Shown here: in pieces, positions 14,501 through 41,724 of the stretch
Position numbering within the stretch: position 1 is the first letter of the stretch
Layout of the letters: each line of letters begins with the position of its first letter
Assembly (NCBI GenBank): GCA_963681505.1
Contig: OY811985.1
Span: 2,666,549-2,730,548, forward strand
DNA: 64,000 nt
Source: Eunapius fragilis
Lineage: Eukaryota > Porifera > Demospongiae > Spongillida > Spongillidae
Direction: 5' to 3'
Position numbers and translations under genes: made by a program
Notes under the pieces: model-generated
Databases searched by the model: none
What the model saw: only the letters and a program-made list of their open reading frames with translations
Told to the model about the DNA's origin: nothing

Positions 14501-16444
14501 GTGAATTGAGCAGGAAACCGTGCACGCACTTAGCACAGCTATATCTCCGTGACGAATGAAGTAATAACAAACATAGAAGTTCTTTAGCGACAGGACACCT
14601 ACTTACACTCTGAATTTGAAGTGATTACCATAAATGAAGATGTGGCCATTTTGATCACTATGGGGTGTTGGACCTTGTAACGTTTGTACCCCGCTTGTGT
14701 GAGACACCAAAATGTACCATGCATGTGTAGTGTTATGTACCATGTATGTGTAGTGTTATGTACCATGCCTGTGCAGTGTTATGTACCATGTATGTGCAGT
14801 GTTATGTACCATGCCTGTGAAGTGTTATGTACCATGCATGTGCAGTGTTATGTACCATGCATGTGCAGTGTTATGTACCATGCATGTGCAGTGTTATGTA
14901 CCATGCATGTGTAGTGTTATGTACCATGCATGTGCAGTGTTATGTACCATGCCTGTGCAGTGTTATGTACCATGCCTGTGCAGTGTTATGTACCATGCAT
15001 GTGCAGTGTTATGTACCATGCATGTGTAGTGTTATGTACCATGCATGTGCAGTGTTATGTACCATGCCTGTGCAGTGTTATGTACCATGCCTGTGCAGTG
15101 TTATGTACCATGCATGTGCAGTGTTATGTGCCATGCCTGTGCAGTGTTATGTACCATGCATGTGCAGTGTTATGTACCATACATGTGCAGTGTTATGTAC
15201 CATGCATGTGCAGTGTTATGTACCATGCATGTGTAGTGTTATGTACCATGCATGTGTAGTGTTATGTACCATGCCTGTGTAGTGTTATGTACCATGCATG
15301 TGCAGTGTTATGTACCATGCATGTGCAGTGTTATGTACCATGCCTGTGCAGTGTTATGTACCATGCATGTGCAGTGTTATGTACCATGCATGTGTAGTGT
15401 TATGTACCATGCATGTGTAGTGTTATGTACCATGCCTGTGTAGTGTTATGTACCATGCATGTGCAGTGTTATGTACCATGCATGTGCAGTGTTATGTACC
15501 ATGCCTGTGTAGTGTTATGTACCATGCCTGTGCAGTGTTATGTACCATGCCTGTGCAGTGTTATGTACCATGCATGTGCAGTGTTATGTACCATGCCTGT
15601 GCAGTGTTATGTACCATGCCTGTGTAGTGTTATGTACCATGCATGTGCAGTGTTATGTACCATGCATGTGCAGTGTTATGTACCATGTATGTGCAGTGTT
15701 ATGTACCATGCATGTGCAGTGTTATGTACCATGCATGTGCAGTGTTATGTGCCATGCATGTGCAGTGTTATGTACCATGCATGTGCAGTGTTATGTACCA
15801 TGCATGTGCAGTGTTATGTACCATGCATGTGTAGTGTTATGTACCATGCATGTGCAGTGTTATGTACCATGCCTGTGCAGTGTTATGTACCATGCATGTG
15901 CAGTGTTATGTACCATGCATGTGTAGTGTTATGTACCATGCATGTGCAGTGTTATGTACCATGCACGTGCAGTGTTATGTACCATGCATGTGTAGTGTTA
16001 TGTACCATGCATGTGCAGTGTTATGTACCATGCATGTGCAGTGTTACGTACCATGCATGTGCAGTGTTATGTACCATGCATGTGTAGTGTTATGTGCCAT
16101 GCACGTGCAGTGTTATGTATCATGCATGTGCAGTGTTATGTACCATGCATGTGCAGTGTTATGTGCGTGCTCTCTAACGTGTGTGTACTTGCAGGTGTAC
16201 ATAGGTGGCAGTGGGAAGGATGGGACCTCCAACTGTCCCTTTGGCTATCTGAAAGCTGCAAGCAATCTGAGTCATGTGACCATGTTTGTGATGCCCTACA
16301 ACTATCCAAAGCTGCTTCCCCTGATTGGTGAGTGTGCAGTAGGCATGCACGCACTCACACACACACACGCACACACACACACACACACTTAGTTGTGCAT
16401 TCCAGTTATGTAGTTCTTGTTGGGGGATGATTACCCATTACATC

Positions 16445-16483
<39 letters not shown>

Positions 16484-19057
16484 TCCTGTGTATGAGGTTG
16501 CAGCTGTTGTTACTTCATAGTGGCTAATACATCCATGAAAGTAATTATTATTGTTCCTACTTGTTATGACTACTAGGGTAATAGGGTGCAGTCTTAATTT
16601 CGTGTGTGTGTGTGTGTGTGACCATGTGTGTGCGTATCAACCAGAGGACCTTCACAAATTCAAAATGCGGCCCCCACCAAAGTGGAAGCAGGACTTTTCA
16701 GAGTACTTGGCATCTGTCCCACCATACTACAGTGAGGTATTGCCTGTGAGCACACCAGCTTCATATGTGGTGTGCCGTGTCAGGTATGCTCGCTAAATAC
16801 CTTCTGTGCCTTCTAGCCTCTGAAGAAGGCCCTTCGATTAATGGGTGCACCGCCAATGGTTATCCCAGACACAATGGACGGTCAGATGAGCTATTCTGTT
16901 GCCTCCTACCTGAAGAAACTAAGCAAGCAGGTAAAGTGTATTCATCTGCTGGTGCAGGGTAAAACAGAAGTACTAGAATGCTGAACATTTAGCTTTGCAG
17001 GGGCTTAGAAACATTAGATCTAACTGTACAGTTGTAGGTGGCATGTGCACATAGGATGTCTGTAGGTGGCATGTGCACATAGAATGTCTGTAGGTGGCAT
17101 GTGCACATGGGATGTCTGTAGGTGGCATGTGCACATGGGATGTCTGTAGGTGGCATGTGCACATAGGATGTCTGTTGCTTCAAGTTTTATCTGTCTTGCA
17201 CCTGTAGGCCAGATTGGAAAGTGAGCGTGTGGTTTCCTCTGTGGCCAAGATCAGGTCTGGTGGTGACACCATAAAACGGACCAATGGAATGTAAGGACTC
17301 GGCAGTTTGTTGTATGGATGGTGGGGGCGTGGCCTTCCCTGAACCTCATACCAGTTTGTTAAGCTCTCATATAAGATATGAAAGTACAGGGTGGGGGGGT
17401 GGGGGGTGCTCATAAGTAGTGAACACCTGTTTATTTGTTGTGATCACATGTGTTGCAAGTGTCATTCAGTTGCATCACTTTGCATATATTGTTTGGTTTT
17501 CAGTATCGATATCGGTGATGGAATCTCTCTGGCTATTGGCTCCACCCAGACCAAAGAGGTAAATTCTGTTGTGTTGGTCCACCAGTCTGTCAACAAAAAC
17601 CCTTTACCACAGAGCATATCGGCTCAGAGCTTCCGTAACCCTTTTGATATAGCACGCTCCTGCATACTTGAACAGCTCAACAGGATGAGAATCAACTTCC
17701 TCCATTCAACAGCCACCACCCCTAACCTGGTTGAAGAAGGTGGGTGTGTCCAAGAGATGTGCAGTCCCCTCACAACCCACCCACTTGTTCCTCATAACCC
17801 TCAGTGATGTGCAGTCCCCTCACAACCCACCCACTTGTTCCTCATAACCCTCAGTGATGTACAGTTCCCTCACAACCCACCCACTTGTTCCTCATGACCC
17901 TCAGTGATGTACAGTCCCCCCACAACCCACCCACTTGTTCCTCATGACCCTCAGTGATGTACAGTCCCCCCACAACCCACCCACTTGTTCCTCATTACCC
18001 TCATGATGCACAGTCCCCCCACAACCCACCCACTTGTTCCTCATTACCCTCATGATGCACAGTCCCCTCACAACCCACCCACTTGTTCCTCATGACCCTC
18101 AGTAATGTACAGTCTCATCACAACCCACCCACTTGTTCCTCATGACCCTCAGTGATATACAGTCCCCTCATAACCCACCCACTTGTTCCTCATGACCCTC
18201 AGTAATGTACAGTCTCATCACAACCCACCCACTTGTTCCTCATTACCCTCATGATGCACAGTCCCCCCACAACCCACCCACTTGTTCCTCATTACCCTCA
18301 TGATGTACAGTCCCCCCACAACCCACCCACTTGTTCCTCATGACCCTCAGTAATGTACAGTCTCATCACAACCCACCCACTTGTTCCTCATGACCCTCAG
18401 TGATATACAGTCCCCTCATAACCCACCCACTTGTTCCTCATGACCCTCAGTAATGTACAGTCTCATCACAACCCACCCACTTGTTTCCCCAGCTCCACTT
18501 CATGAACAGCCTATTAGTCAGATGGGCAACTACCAGGATTACCTTAAGAGGATCAACCCACTGAGGGAGTTGGACTCTGGATCTGTTCGTACACAGCTGT
18601 TTGGTAATCCATTCAAGTTGGAACGACCTTCAGACAACAAGGTACATATCATTAGAGTGTGCATGGGACAGCTGTATGTGCTTTGAAGGCCCTATCACCT
18701 GTTTGTCCAAATATAATGATTCTTAATATGGGCAATAGCTATGCAGATCCAAAGGATTGGCGTTGATATAGCCCTTTCAATACTGCAATGCATTTGAGCA
18801 CTGCTTGTACGTTGAAGCCATTGATGGCAGCAGAGGATTTCCCTGGATAGTAGGACCCACTTATCAGGCACTGTGTTCTTAGCCTTACCTTTATCAGAGC
18901 ATTATCTACCCACATACATATGTAAAGCAGTTGTAGCCATACCTGTACATGTACATGTTTATGTTTGCTTAGGTTCTGTTAGGGTAAGGGCGTCCAGATG
19001 AATATTATTATTTTTCTTCATATGTGAGTCGCTACTATCTTAAATACCTAACCTGAG

Positions 19058-19137
<80 letters not shown>

Positions 19138-21193
19138 CATGTACTAATTGTCTGCCAATTGGGAATCAATGTTGTCTGGTATCCTACAACCTGCACTTAA
19201 TACCAGGATGTGTTAAATTTCCAGCTCCTATCAGGAATTTAGTGTCACACCCTACCACTGTTGGTTTAGTAGCCACAGCACTTAATTTCATATTCAGATT
19301 GGCAGAAAGGACATAATATGAAGTTATTAATGTTCAAGATAATAACTCTCCTACTATGAAGTGATTAGAAGGATAAAAAAGAATATTTATGTAATTCCAT
19401 ATATATATACATGTATATTTGCCACCCTTTTTGCATCATAGTCTAGTTTGAACATGCTACTTCCCCTATGTGTTCTCCCTGAAGTATGACCTATCCAAAA
19501 ATATTAAAATACAATTGTGACCTTAGTTAACTAATCATACCAGAAACGTATTAAATTTAGTTCAATGTGGGAACGAACTCTCTGGCCAGAGCCATGTATG
19601 CATACATGTAGGGTGCATACATGTAGGGTGTATACATGTAAGGTGTATAGTATACATGTAGGGTGTATACATGTAGGGTGTATACATGTAGGGTGTATAC
19701 ATGTAGGGTGTATACATGTAAGGTGTATAGTATACATGTAGGGTGTATACATGTAGGATGTTACTGTACTTAGTTCAAAGGGGTGCAGTGGCGAATGTAC
19801 CGTCATGGCTGTGTCGTTATCACCTCCCCTTTGTAGCGAGATGCTGATATTGAGCTGGCTGATGAGCACATGGTGGAGTACAGGAGGAGCAGTTCAGCCA
19901 ACAAGAGAAGGCGTCGCTCCTCCTCCTCATCTCGATCTCTCAAGTCCACCTCCCCTGTGCCTCCACCATCATCCAACCCATCCTCACCATCACCACCTCA
20001 ATCAGCAGCATCCCTTCATCCTCCTCCTCCCCCTCCTCCCCCTCCACCTCCACCTGCATCAGAAGCCTCAGCCAAGTCGGAAGTTGTGACCAGTCGGTCA
20101 CCAAGTCCAGAGGACCTGGAGTGTGTCCTTCTGGATGATGTTGACGGTCTTACCCCTGTGGATGACACAACAGAGGGCCAGCCCCTCAGCACTGTTGAGA
20201 TATGTGGGGTGGAGTCTGAAGACAACAGCGGACCATCTGTAGGTAACCTGCCTGCACCCAGCGAGCCTTTTGCCTTCACAACGTCCCAGCTGCCCTCCAG
20301 CAATGAGGCCAAGAACAGTAAGCCTTTGGTTGAAAAGAACGCTCAGATATCTCGGAAGCGGGAGAGGTCTCCATCTCCTCCCCAGACCCCTGCCGGTACC
20401 CCACCGCCAGCCAAGAAGGTTGCAGTGAATTCTTCCACTGAGAATGTACACAAGGCTGGTACCAATAACTCCATGCCTATTTCAAAAGTGGTTTCTAGTG
20501 ACAGTAAGACACCATCACCTGTTCCAGGACTTGTTTCTGGTCGTCTCAGCAAACCAGAGTTATCCTCCGCATCAAAACTATTGAATGAGGAGATTCAGAA
20601 GCAGCAAGCGCTAGATAACGATAGGCTGAAAGACCTGATCATCAAGGAAGTCCGCAAGCCTGGAAAGAGTATGTTAAATCTAGAGGTTTTGGGATATGGT
20701 TCGTCACCATTAGTGAATTATGTCAGTCATGTGTAAGAGTGTGCATATAAAGTGGCTTTTCCACTGCTTGGAGTAGTACCTGTAGCAGTGTACTGATTGG
20801 CTAGCAACTGGTATGATATGCACGTACTAATCTGGCTAGCAGTCCATTTGGCTGATCTGTTTGGTTGAACTGCAGCTACCCCATGATGAATGATGTTTAT
20901 TTACTGCTATAACTGTCGCTTCAAATTTTGTATTTTGTGTACACATGTGCCAATGCATATGTCAATTACCTTTCATTACAGACAATCAGGCTCTCTTCCA
21001 GCACCTGGATAGTGTAAAAGGATCGGTTGAGGAACGCAAAAAAATGGTGGAACATATTGTGAAGGAAGCCACTAAATTCAAGAAGAAGCAGCTGATAGAG
21101 CAACTGGAGGAGTGGTCAAATAATCTTTCCTCCCTGCGGGCTGTGAATAGTGATCTCAAGGGTCGCCCAGCTGCCCAAAGTCAGAGAAGATAA
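6616..21193 (+). CDS. INTS6: Integrator complex subunit 6, complete 15-exon gene
   Basis: Exons: 6616-6726, 6814-6891, 7212-7361, 8545-8634, 10073-10259, 12884-13257, 14266-14418, 16195-16327, 16645-16736, 16817-16930, 17208-17290, 17504-17739, 18493-18641, 19837-20668, 20982-21193. They total 2994 nt (997 aa; human about 887) and every junction keeps frame. INTS6 belongs to the Integrator phosphatase module, which recruits PP2A to paused RNA polymerase II. The N-terminus is a von Willebrand A domain with MIDAS motif DTSAS (residues 9-13). Family stretches include RWDQRLF, PFDKYELEPSPLTQ, FGYLKA, FVMPYNYP, QMGNYQ.YLK and FGNPFKL. Exon 14 (277 codons) is Pro/Ser-rich with an RRRR basic patch. 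The C-terminus (KEVRKPGK, EATKFKKKQLIEQLEE) is the domain shared with SAGE1 and DDX26B. The start is chosen because the first exon aligns with the family N-terminus. Confidence 0.97.
6903..7022. repeat. 120-bp foldback just inside INTS6 intron 2
   Basis: The first ~30 bp, starting GGCCGGAAGGACCCGACCAC, pair imperfectly with the last ~33 bp, ending GAATCCCCTCCCGGCC. The right arm contains GGTCGAATCCC, close to a tRNA B box. The structure starts 11 bp after the exon 2 donor. Confidence 0.7.
7739..7976. repeat. 34-bp minisatellite, 7 copies, INTS6 intron 3
   Basis: Seven nearly identical head-to-tail copies of a unit starting CATAGCCACATGGTTCATGC. The last copy diverges (AGTAGTGTCC). Confidence 0.95.
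8516..8544. repeat. (CA)n tract forming the 3' splice site of INTS6 exon 4
   Basis: The CA run passes directly into the CAG acceptor at 8542-8544. No pyrimidine tract separates repeat and splice site. Confidence 0.9.
9690..10041. repeat. 22-bp minisatellite, about 16 copies, INTS6 intron 4
   Basis: The unit is CACCTGTACCTGTGTACACG plus CC, with variants ACGTGT and ACATGCC. The array ends 31 bp before exon 5. It reads open in several frames on both strands because 22-bp copies rarely contain stops; I do not regard these as proteins. Confidence 0.95.
10270..10520. repeat. Irregular repeat, INTS6 intron 5
   Basis: Phrases TATGGTGTCCTAT, CTTAATGG and CCCCCACGTG recur at uneven spacing right after the exon 5 donor, suggesting a decayed tandem array. 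Confidence 0.7.
10655..10758. repeat. GAT/GGTGAT-rich tract ending in a G run
   Basis: Imperfect GAT-type trinucleotide repeat followed by a run of about 13 G, inside INTS6 intron 5. Confidence 0.85.
11059..11137. repeat. (CAY)n trinucleotide tract plus C run
   Basis: CAC/CAT triplets followed by about 17 C, inside INTS6 intron 5. Confidence 0.9.
11341..11790. repeat. 50-bp minisatellite, 9 copies, INTS6 intron 5
   Basis: Nine copies of a 50-bp unit starting GACATGGTGTGCCCATCAGG. They vary only at single sites such as AATGTA, AAGGTA or ACGGTC. A degenerate half-copy follows to about 11870. Confidence 0.97.
12100..12351. mobile_element. Non-autonomous hAT-type MITE, 252 bp
   Basis: Perfect 15-bp terminal inverted repeats CAGTGCCGGATTTAG and CTAAATCCGGCACTG are flanked on both sides by the 8-bp direct repeat TTTGGGAT (12092-12099 and 12352-12359). 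An 8-bp duplication and CAG-type ends are the hAT signature. The interior has G-rich runs and no transposase frame. It sits in INTS6 intron 5. Confidence 0.93.
13981..14190. repeat. 23-bp minisatellite, 9 copies, INTS6 intron 6
   Basis: Identical copies of a 23-bp unit starting ATGACCAGTCTGAACCTGGT. The array ends about 75 bp before exon 7. Confidence 0.97.
14710..16163. repeat. 23-bp minisatellite, about 63 copies, INTS6 intron 7
   Basis: The unit is ATGTACCATGCATGTGCAGT plus GTT. Variation is almost confined to CATG/CCTG and GCAG/GTAG. It fills 1.45 kb of the 1776-bp intron and stops 31 bp before exon 8. All forward frames stay open for long stretches, an artefact of the period. Confidence 0.98.
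16344..16478. repeat. CA tract and 33-bp poly-C run, INTS6 intron 8
   Basis: (CA)n at about 16351-16389, then an almost pure C run at 16446-16478. Confidence 0.9.
17034..17173. repeat. 28-bp minisatellite, 5 copies, INTS6 intron 10
   Basis: The unit starts GTAGGTGGCATGTGCACATA. It occupies half of the 277-bp intron and ends about 35 bp before exon 11. Confidence 0.95.
17749..18488. repeat. 50-bp minisatellite filling INTS6 intron 12
   Basis: About 15 copies of a 50-bp unit containing CACAACCCACCCACTTGTTC and CTCATGACCCTCAG. The first copy begins about 10 bp after the donor at 17740. The true acceptor (CCCCAG, 18487-18492) sits within the last partial copy. Confidence 0.97.
19062..19134. repeat. 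(GT)n microsatellite, INTS6 intron 13
   Basis: Uninterrupted GT tract of about 73 bp. Confidence 0.95.
19600..19757. repeat. 15-bp minisatellite, INTS6 intron 13
   Basis: Copies of GGGTGTATACATGTA with a longer variant (AGGTGTATAGTATACATGTA), so two unit lengths alternate. Confidence 0.9.
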
Positions 21194-21246
21194 CCAGATG
21201 TTCGTGCACACACAATGTGTATACACTGTTTTGTACTTCTGTGTTT

Positions 21247-21252
21247 AATAAA
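21247..21252 (+). terminator. Polyadenylation signal of INTS6
   Basis: AATAAA lies 54 bp after the INTS6 stop codon and is followed by a T/G-rich stretch. Confidence 0.75.
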
Positions 21253-21837
21253 CAAATTTATTTGGTCATGGTTTTTAAGCCATTCTTACTCCTTTACATA
21301 AAACCACTTACCCAAATATTAATGTTGCATCATTTTGATATTTTAGATGGTGTTACCTAATTGGGACAATGTGTACTGGCATAGTAACGCTATTGCCTGT
21401 TTTCATTCCTCCTTCCCACCAGGGATAAATTCAACATATGGACATGAAACTTTAAATTGCACATGGCAATTAATGTCCCTTTCATATATAAGGAAGAATA
21501 GAGCACTAACTCCCCTCATGCATTGCTCTCCCATCTCTTTCCTCACTACTCACTCCCTCTCCCCAACGCCGGCGCCCCTCTATAGGCCACCAATCTCACA
21601 GGTATCACTTAATTGTCATGCGGCGTAAGCTTTATGCAAACACAATTAAGTGAAAAATGGCCTGGGGACTGTTGTAAATGTGAGAACAGCTCGTCGCACA
21701 CATATACTTTAGTAGTCACCTTTACCATTCCCGATGAGATGCATAAAAAAACTAAGCAGAGATTTACATTATTCTGTCTATGGGTCACTCATAGTGTTCA
21801 GCAAAGTTGTGGGGTTTTATATAATTATATATATTTA

Positions 21838-22090
21838 AATTAATTAATTTATTTATTTATTTATATTAATTATTGATACAGTACAAGCATATAAATACAT
21901 GACACAGACACATGATACGCACAAAACAAGTTGCTAGCCTACTGAAGCTCAGGAGGAGGTATGGATCTGGACAGGACCGAGGTGGCATTGGCCCTGACAA
22001 GATTCCTCCCGTACAGCTCATGGATGACCACTGACTTTGACTTTCCCAATGATGTAGCCAAACGGGACCCAAGTTTAGAAAAGAAATCCT
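21838..22090 (-). mobile_element. Possible 5'-truncated retroelement 3' end
   Basis: Read on the minus strand, a short open stretch (ending SIPPPELQ then stop) is followed by about 110 bp of 3' sequence and a (TAAA)n-like tail at 21838-21865. Tails of this kind occur on CR1/L2-like elements. Family assignment is inference only. Confidence 0.25.
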
Positions 22091-22230
22091 AGCCGTCAAA
22101 ACCCCACGCCCCTAATAATATTAATATATTATTATTTTCCTTTCAAATCTCGTTCCCACACCTTTTTTTCTCTGATTGATGCTCTTGATTTTTCGTTGCC
22201 GTGGCCCCGTGAGTACCGGTGCTCAGCCTG

Positions 22231-22599
22231 GTACAAAGTTAGCCAACCCGTCGGGTTAGAATTCCACATATCACCAGGTGCAAGTGTCGTAAGGGCGTCA
22301 AATTTGGTACGTTGACTTGAATATTATTCGTTAAGTGGATATATTATTATATTACTGTGCAAATTGAGTGAACGCTTTACCGCTCGATTCGCGCCAGCAA
22401 ACCAGTCGGGTACGGAAGCATGTACCTACATCATTGGCGCGAATCGAGCGGGAGCTATATCCTTATAACGGATAGCATTCAAGACTACAGCAATTAAAGA
22501 AATAGCTAATAGGACTTCTCTATAATGATAAGCATGAAGCGCTTATGACACCCTTTCCAGCTGGGCAATTCTAACCGGATTGGTCGGCGAACTTTGTAC
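22231..22599. mobile_element. Foldback element between INTS6 and the GPCR
   Basis: The outer ends GTACAAAGTTAGCC and GGCGAACTTTGTAC are inverted copies. The innermost arm CCGCTCGATTCGCGCCA (22380-22396) has a perfect partner at 22435-22451 around a 38-nt loop. Patches between them (CTTGAAT, GGATATA, GGGTTAGAATT) also pair. There is no coding capacity. A MITE or foldback transposon is likely; no clear target duplication was seen. Confidence 0.7.
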
Positions 22600-23046
22600 T
22601 CGTAACAGCGAATTCGAAAATATCTACAGCATGCAACAAAATCGATTTCCATTGAGAAAAGTGGTGTGGGTTAATTGTAAAAGTGCAGCTAGGGGATTTG
22701 AAAGGAATTGGATAGCGTTGTAAGGTTGCAAAGATTGATTACTAGAGTTATGAATCTAAATAAATTATTTTTTTATATTTATAAGATTTTGCTGGACAGT
22801 GTCCCATTTTACAACAGGACCGGCCCTGCGGTTATGAGATTAATGACAGATGTGTCCTACAGGGGAATAAGCTTAGAGCAATACCCCTTAAGTGGACCAC
22901 CCACTTAAAACATCTTGTCAAGTGATGTCAGCTTATATAATTGGGTTGAGGAAAATAGTCACATCACAAGGAACAAATAAATGTACAAGTTAATAAAAAT
23001 TAATAGGGGCATGTATGAGTTATCCATAATTCACTCCCGTAGTGGG
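22600..23046. other. Convergent spacer downstream of the GPCR
   Basis: AT-rich sequence between the foldback element and the GPCR stop codon. It would contain the GPCR 3' UTR. I see no gene here. Confidence 0.5.
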
Positions 23047-40831
<17,785 letters not shown>

Positions 40832-41724
40832 CTGCAGAGGTTTGCCGTATAAAGAGCAGGTAGAAGCGCTGTAAGTACGCTATTACTTCAATAAGCTAGC
40901 TAGCTCGATCTGAAAAGGCTGCTAATTAACCGGCTGCGCGCAAACTTGATTAACACGTCAAGTTGTACATACCTTCTCTCTCCTTTCGCGCATGCTAATC
41001 ATTGATACGGCTAAAGAGATAAACACACTGCACTACTACTCTAATAAATCGAAAATAAAAATCCACGATCACGCGTTCTCGTGCTGAAATTTAATCCAAG
41101 CCTTTGATTATTGTCATAACTAGTGATCGTACGCAAAAAAATTTTATAAATTAAGAAACAAAAGTATATATAAAGGTACATTGTAGGCCCCATCGTCAAA
41201 ACCTAGTCTACTCCACCACTTTACCATAGATGGGACCATAGATCACCTCAGACAATCTTTAGAGGCGTATTGATGAAAAAACAAAATGACATGATATGTA
41301 CAGACAAATACATGCGGCACAGAGGCCAATCGAGCCAGGAAGGTTCGGGCATTTTGTTGCACCATGACCGTGCTGAGGAGGCAATGCATTTTAATTAAGA
41401 TTTTCAGAATTGGAGGAGTCGGAGCAGACTGCCGGCGCTAGCAATTTTTCATTGCCAGTGATTCCCCAACCCCCCATATGCCTCCACTACAAGCCTAGAG
41501 TTATAAAAGTCCAACCTCTTTCGAGACAACCATGAACATTGTTGTTCTCCCACTGCACCTAGGGTCTGAAATCAAAGAATTATTGATTAACTTTGATGTC
41601 AATTAGCGTAGTGATCAGTTAGGCATGTGTATACGTGTGTGTGCGTGTGTTTTTAAAGCGAGGTGGTAGCGTTGGAAGTAAATACATACTATTTGCTTTG
41701 TATACTTCCCGTAAATCATTGGAT
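40832..41724. promoter_or_regulatory. Head-to-head promoter region, GPCR and desulfhydrase
   Basis: An 893-bp spacer separates the GPCR start codon (minus) from the desulfhydrase start codon (plus). TATATAAA occurs at 41167-41174 on the plus strand, far from either ATG. A shared or bidirectional promoter is possible; nothing in the sequence proves it. Confidence 0.5.

Noticed and set aside
14710..16163. CRISPR-like regular array
   Set aside because: Units are contiguous with no unique spacers and the DNA is an animal nuclear genome; this is a minisatellite. The same applies to the other arrays.
14684..16392. Long cysteine-rich repetitive open frames (YHACAVLCTMHVQC type)
   Set aside because: They are readings of the 23-bp intronic minisatellite in several registers at once. 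The array lies between well-supported INTS6 exons 7 and 8.
19805..20451. Other-frame open stretches across INTS6 exon 14
   Set aside because: They overlap the 277-codon coding exon whose frame joins exons 13 and 15 and ends in the conserved C-terminal domain.
41635..41724. Desulfhydrase start further upstream in the same frame (from about 41635)
   Set aside because: The upstream part has no ATG (only TTG/GTG-type codons) before 41725 in that frame, and its translation shows no family similarity.
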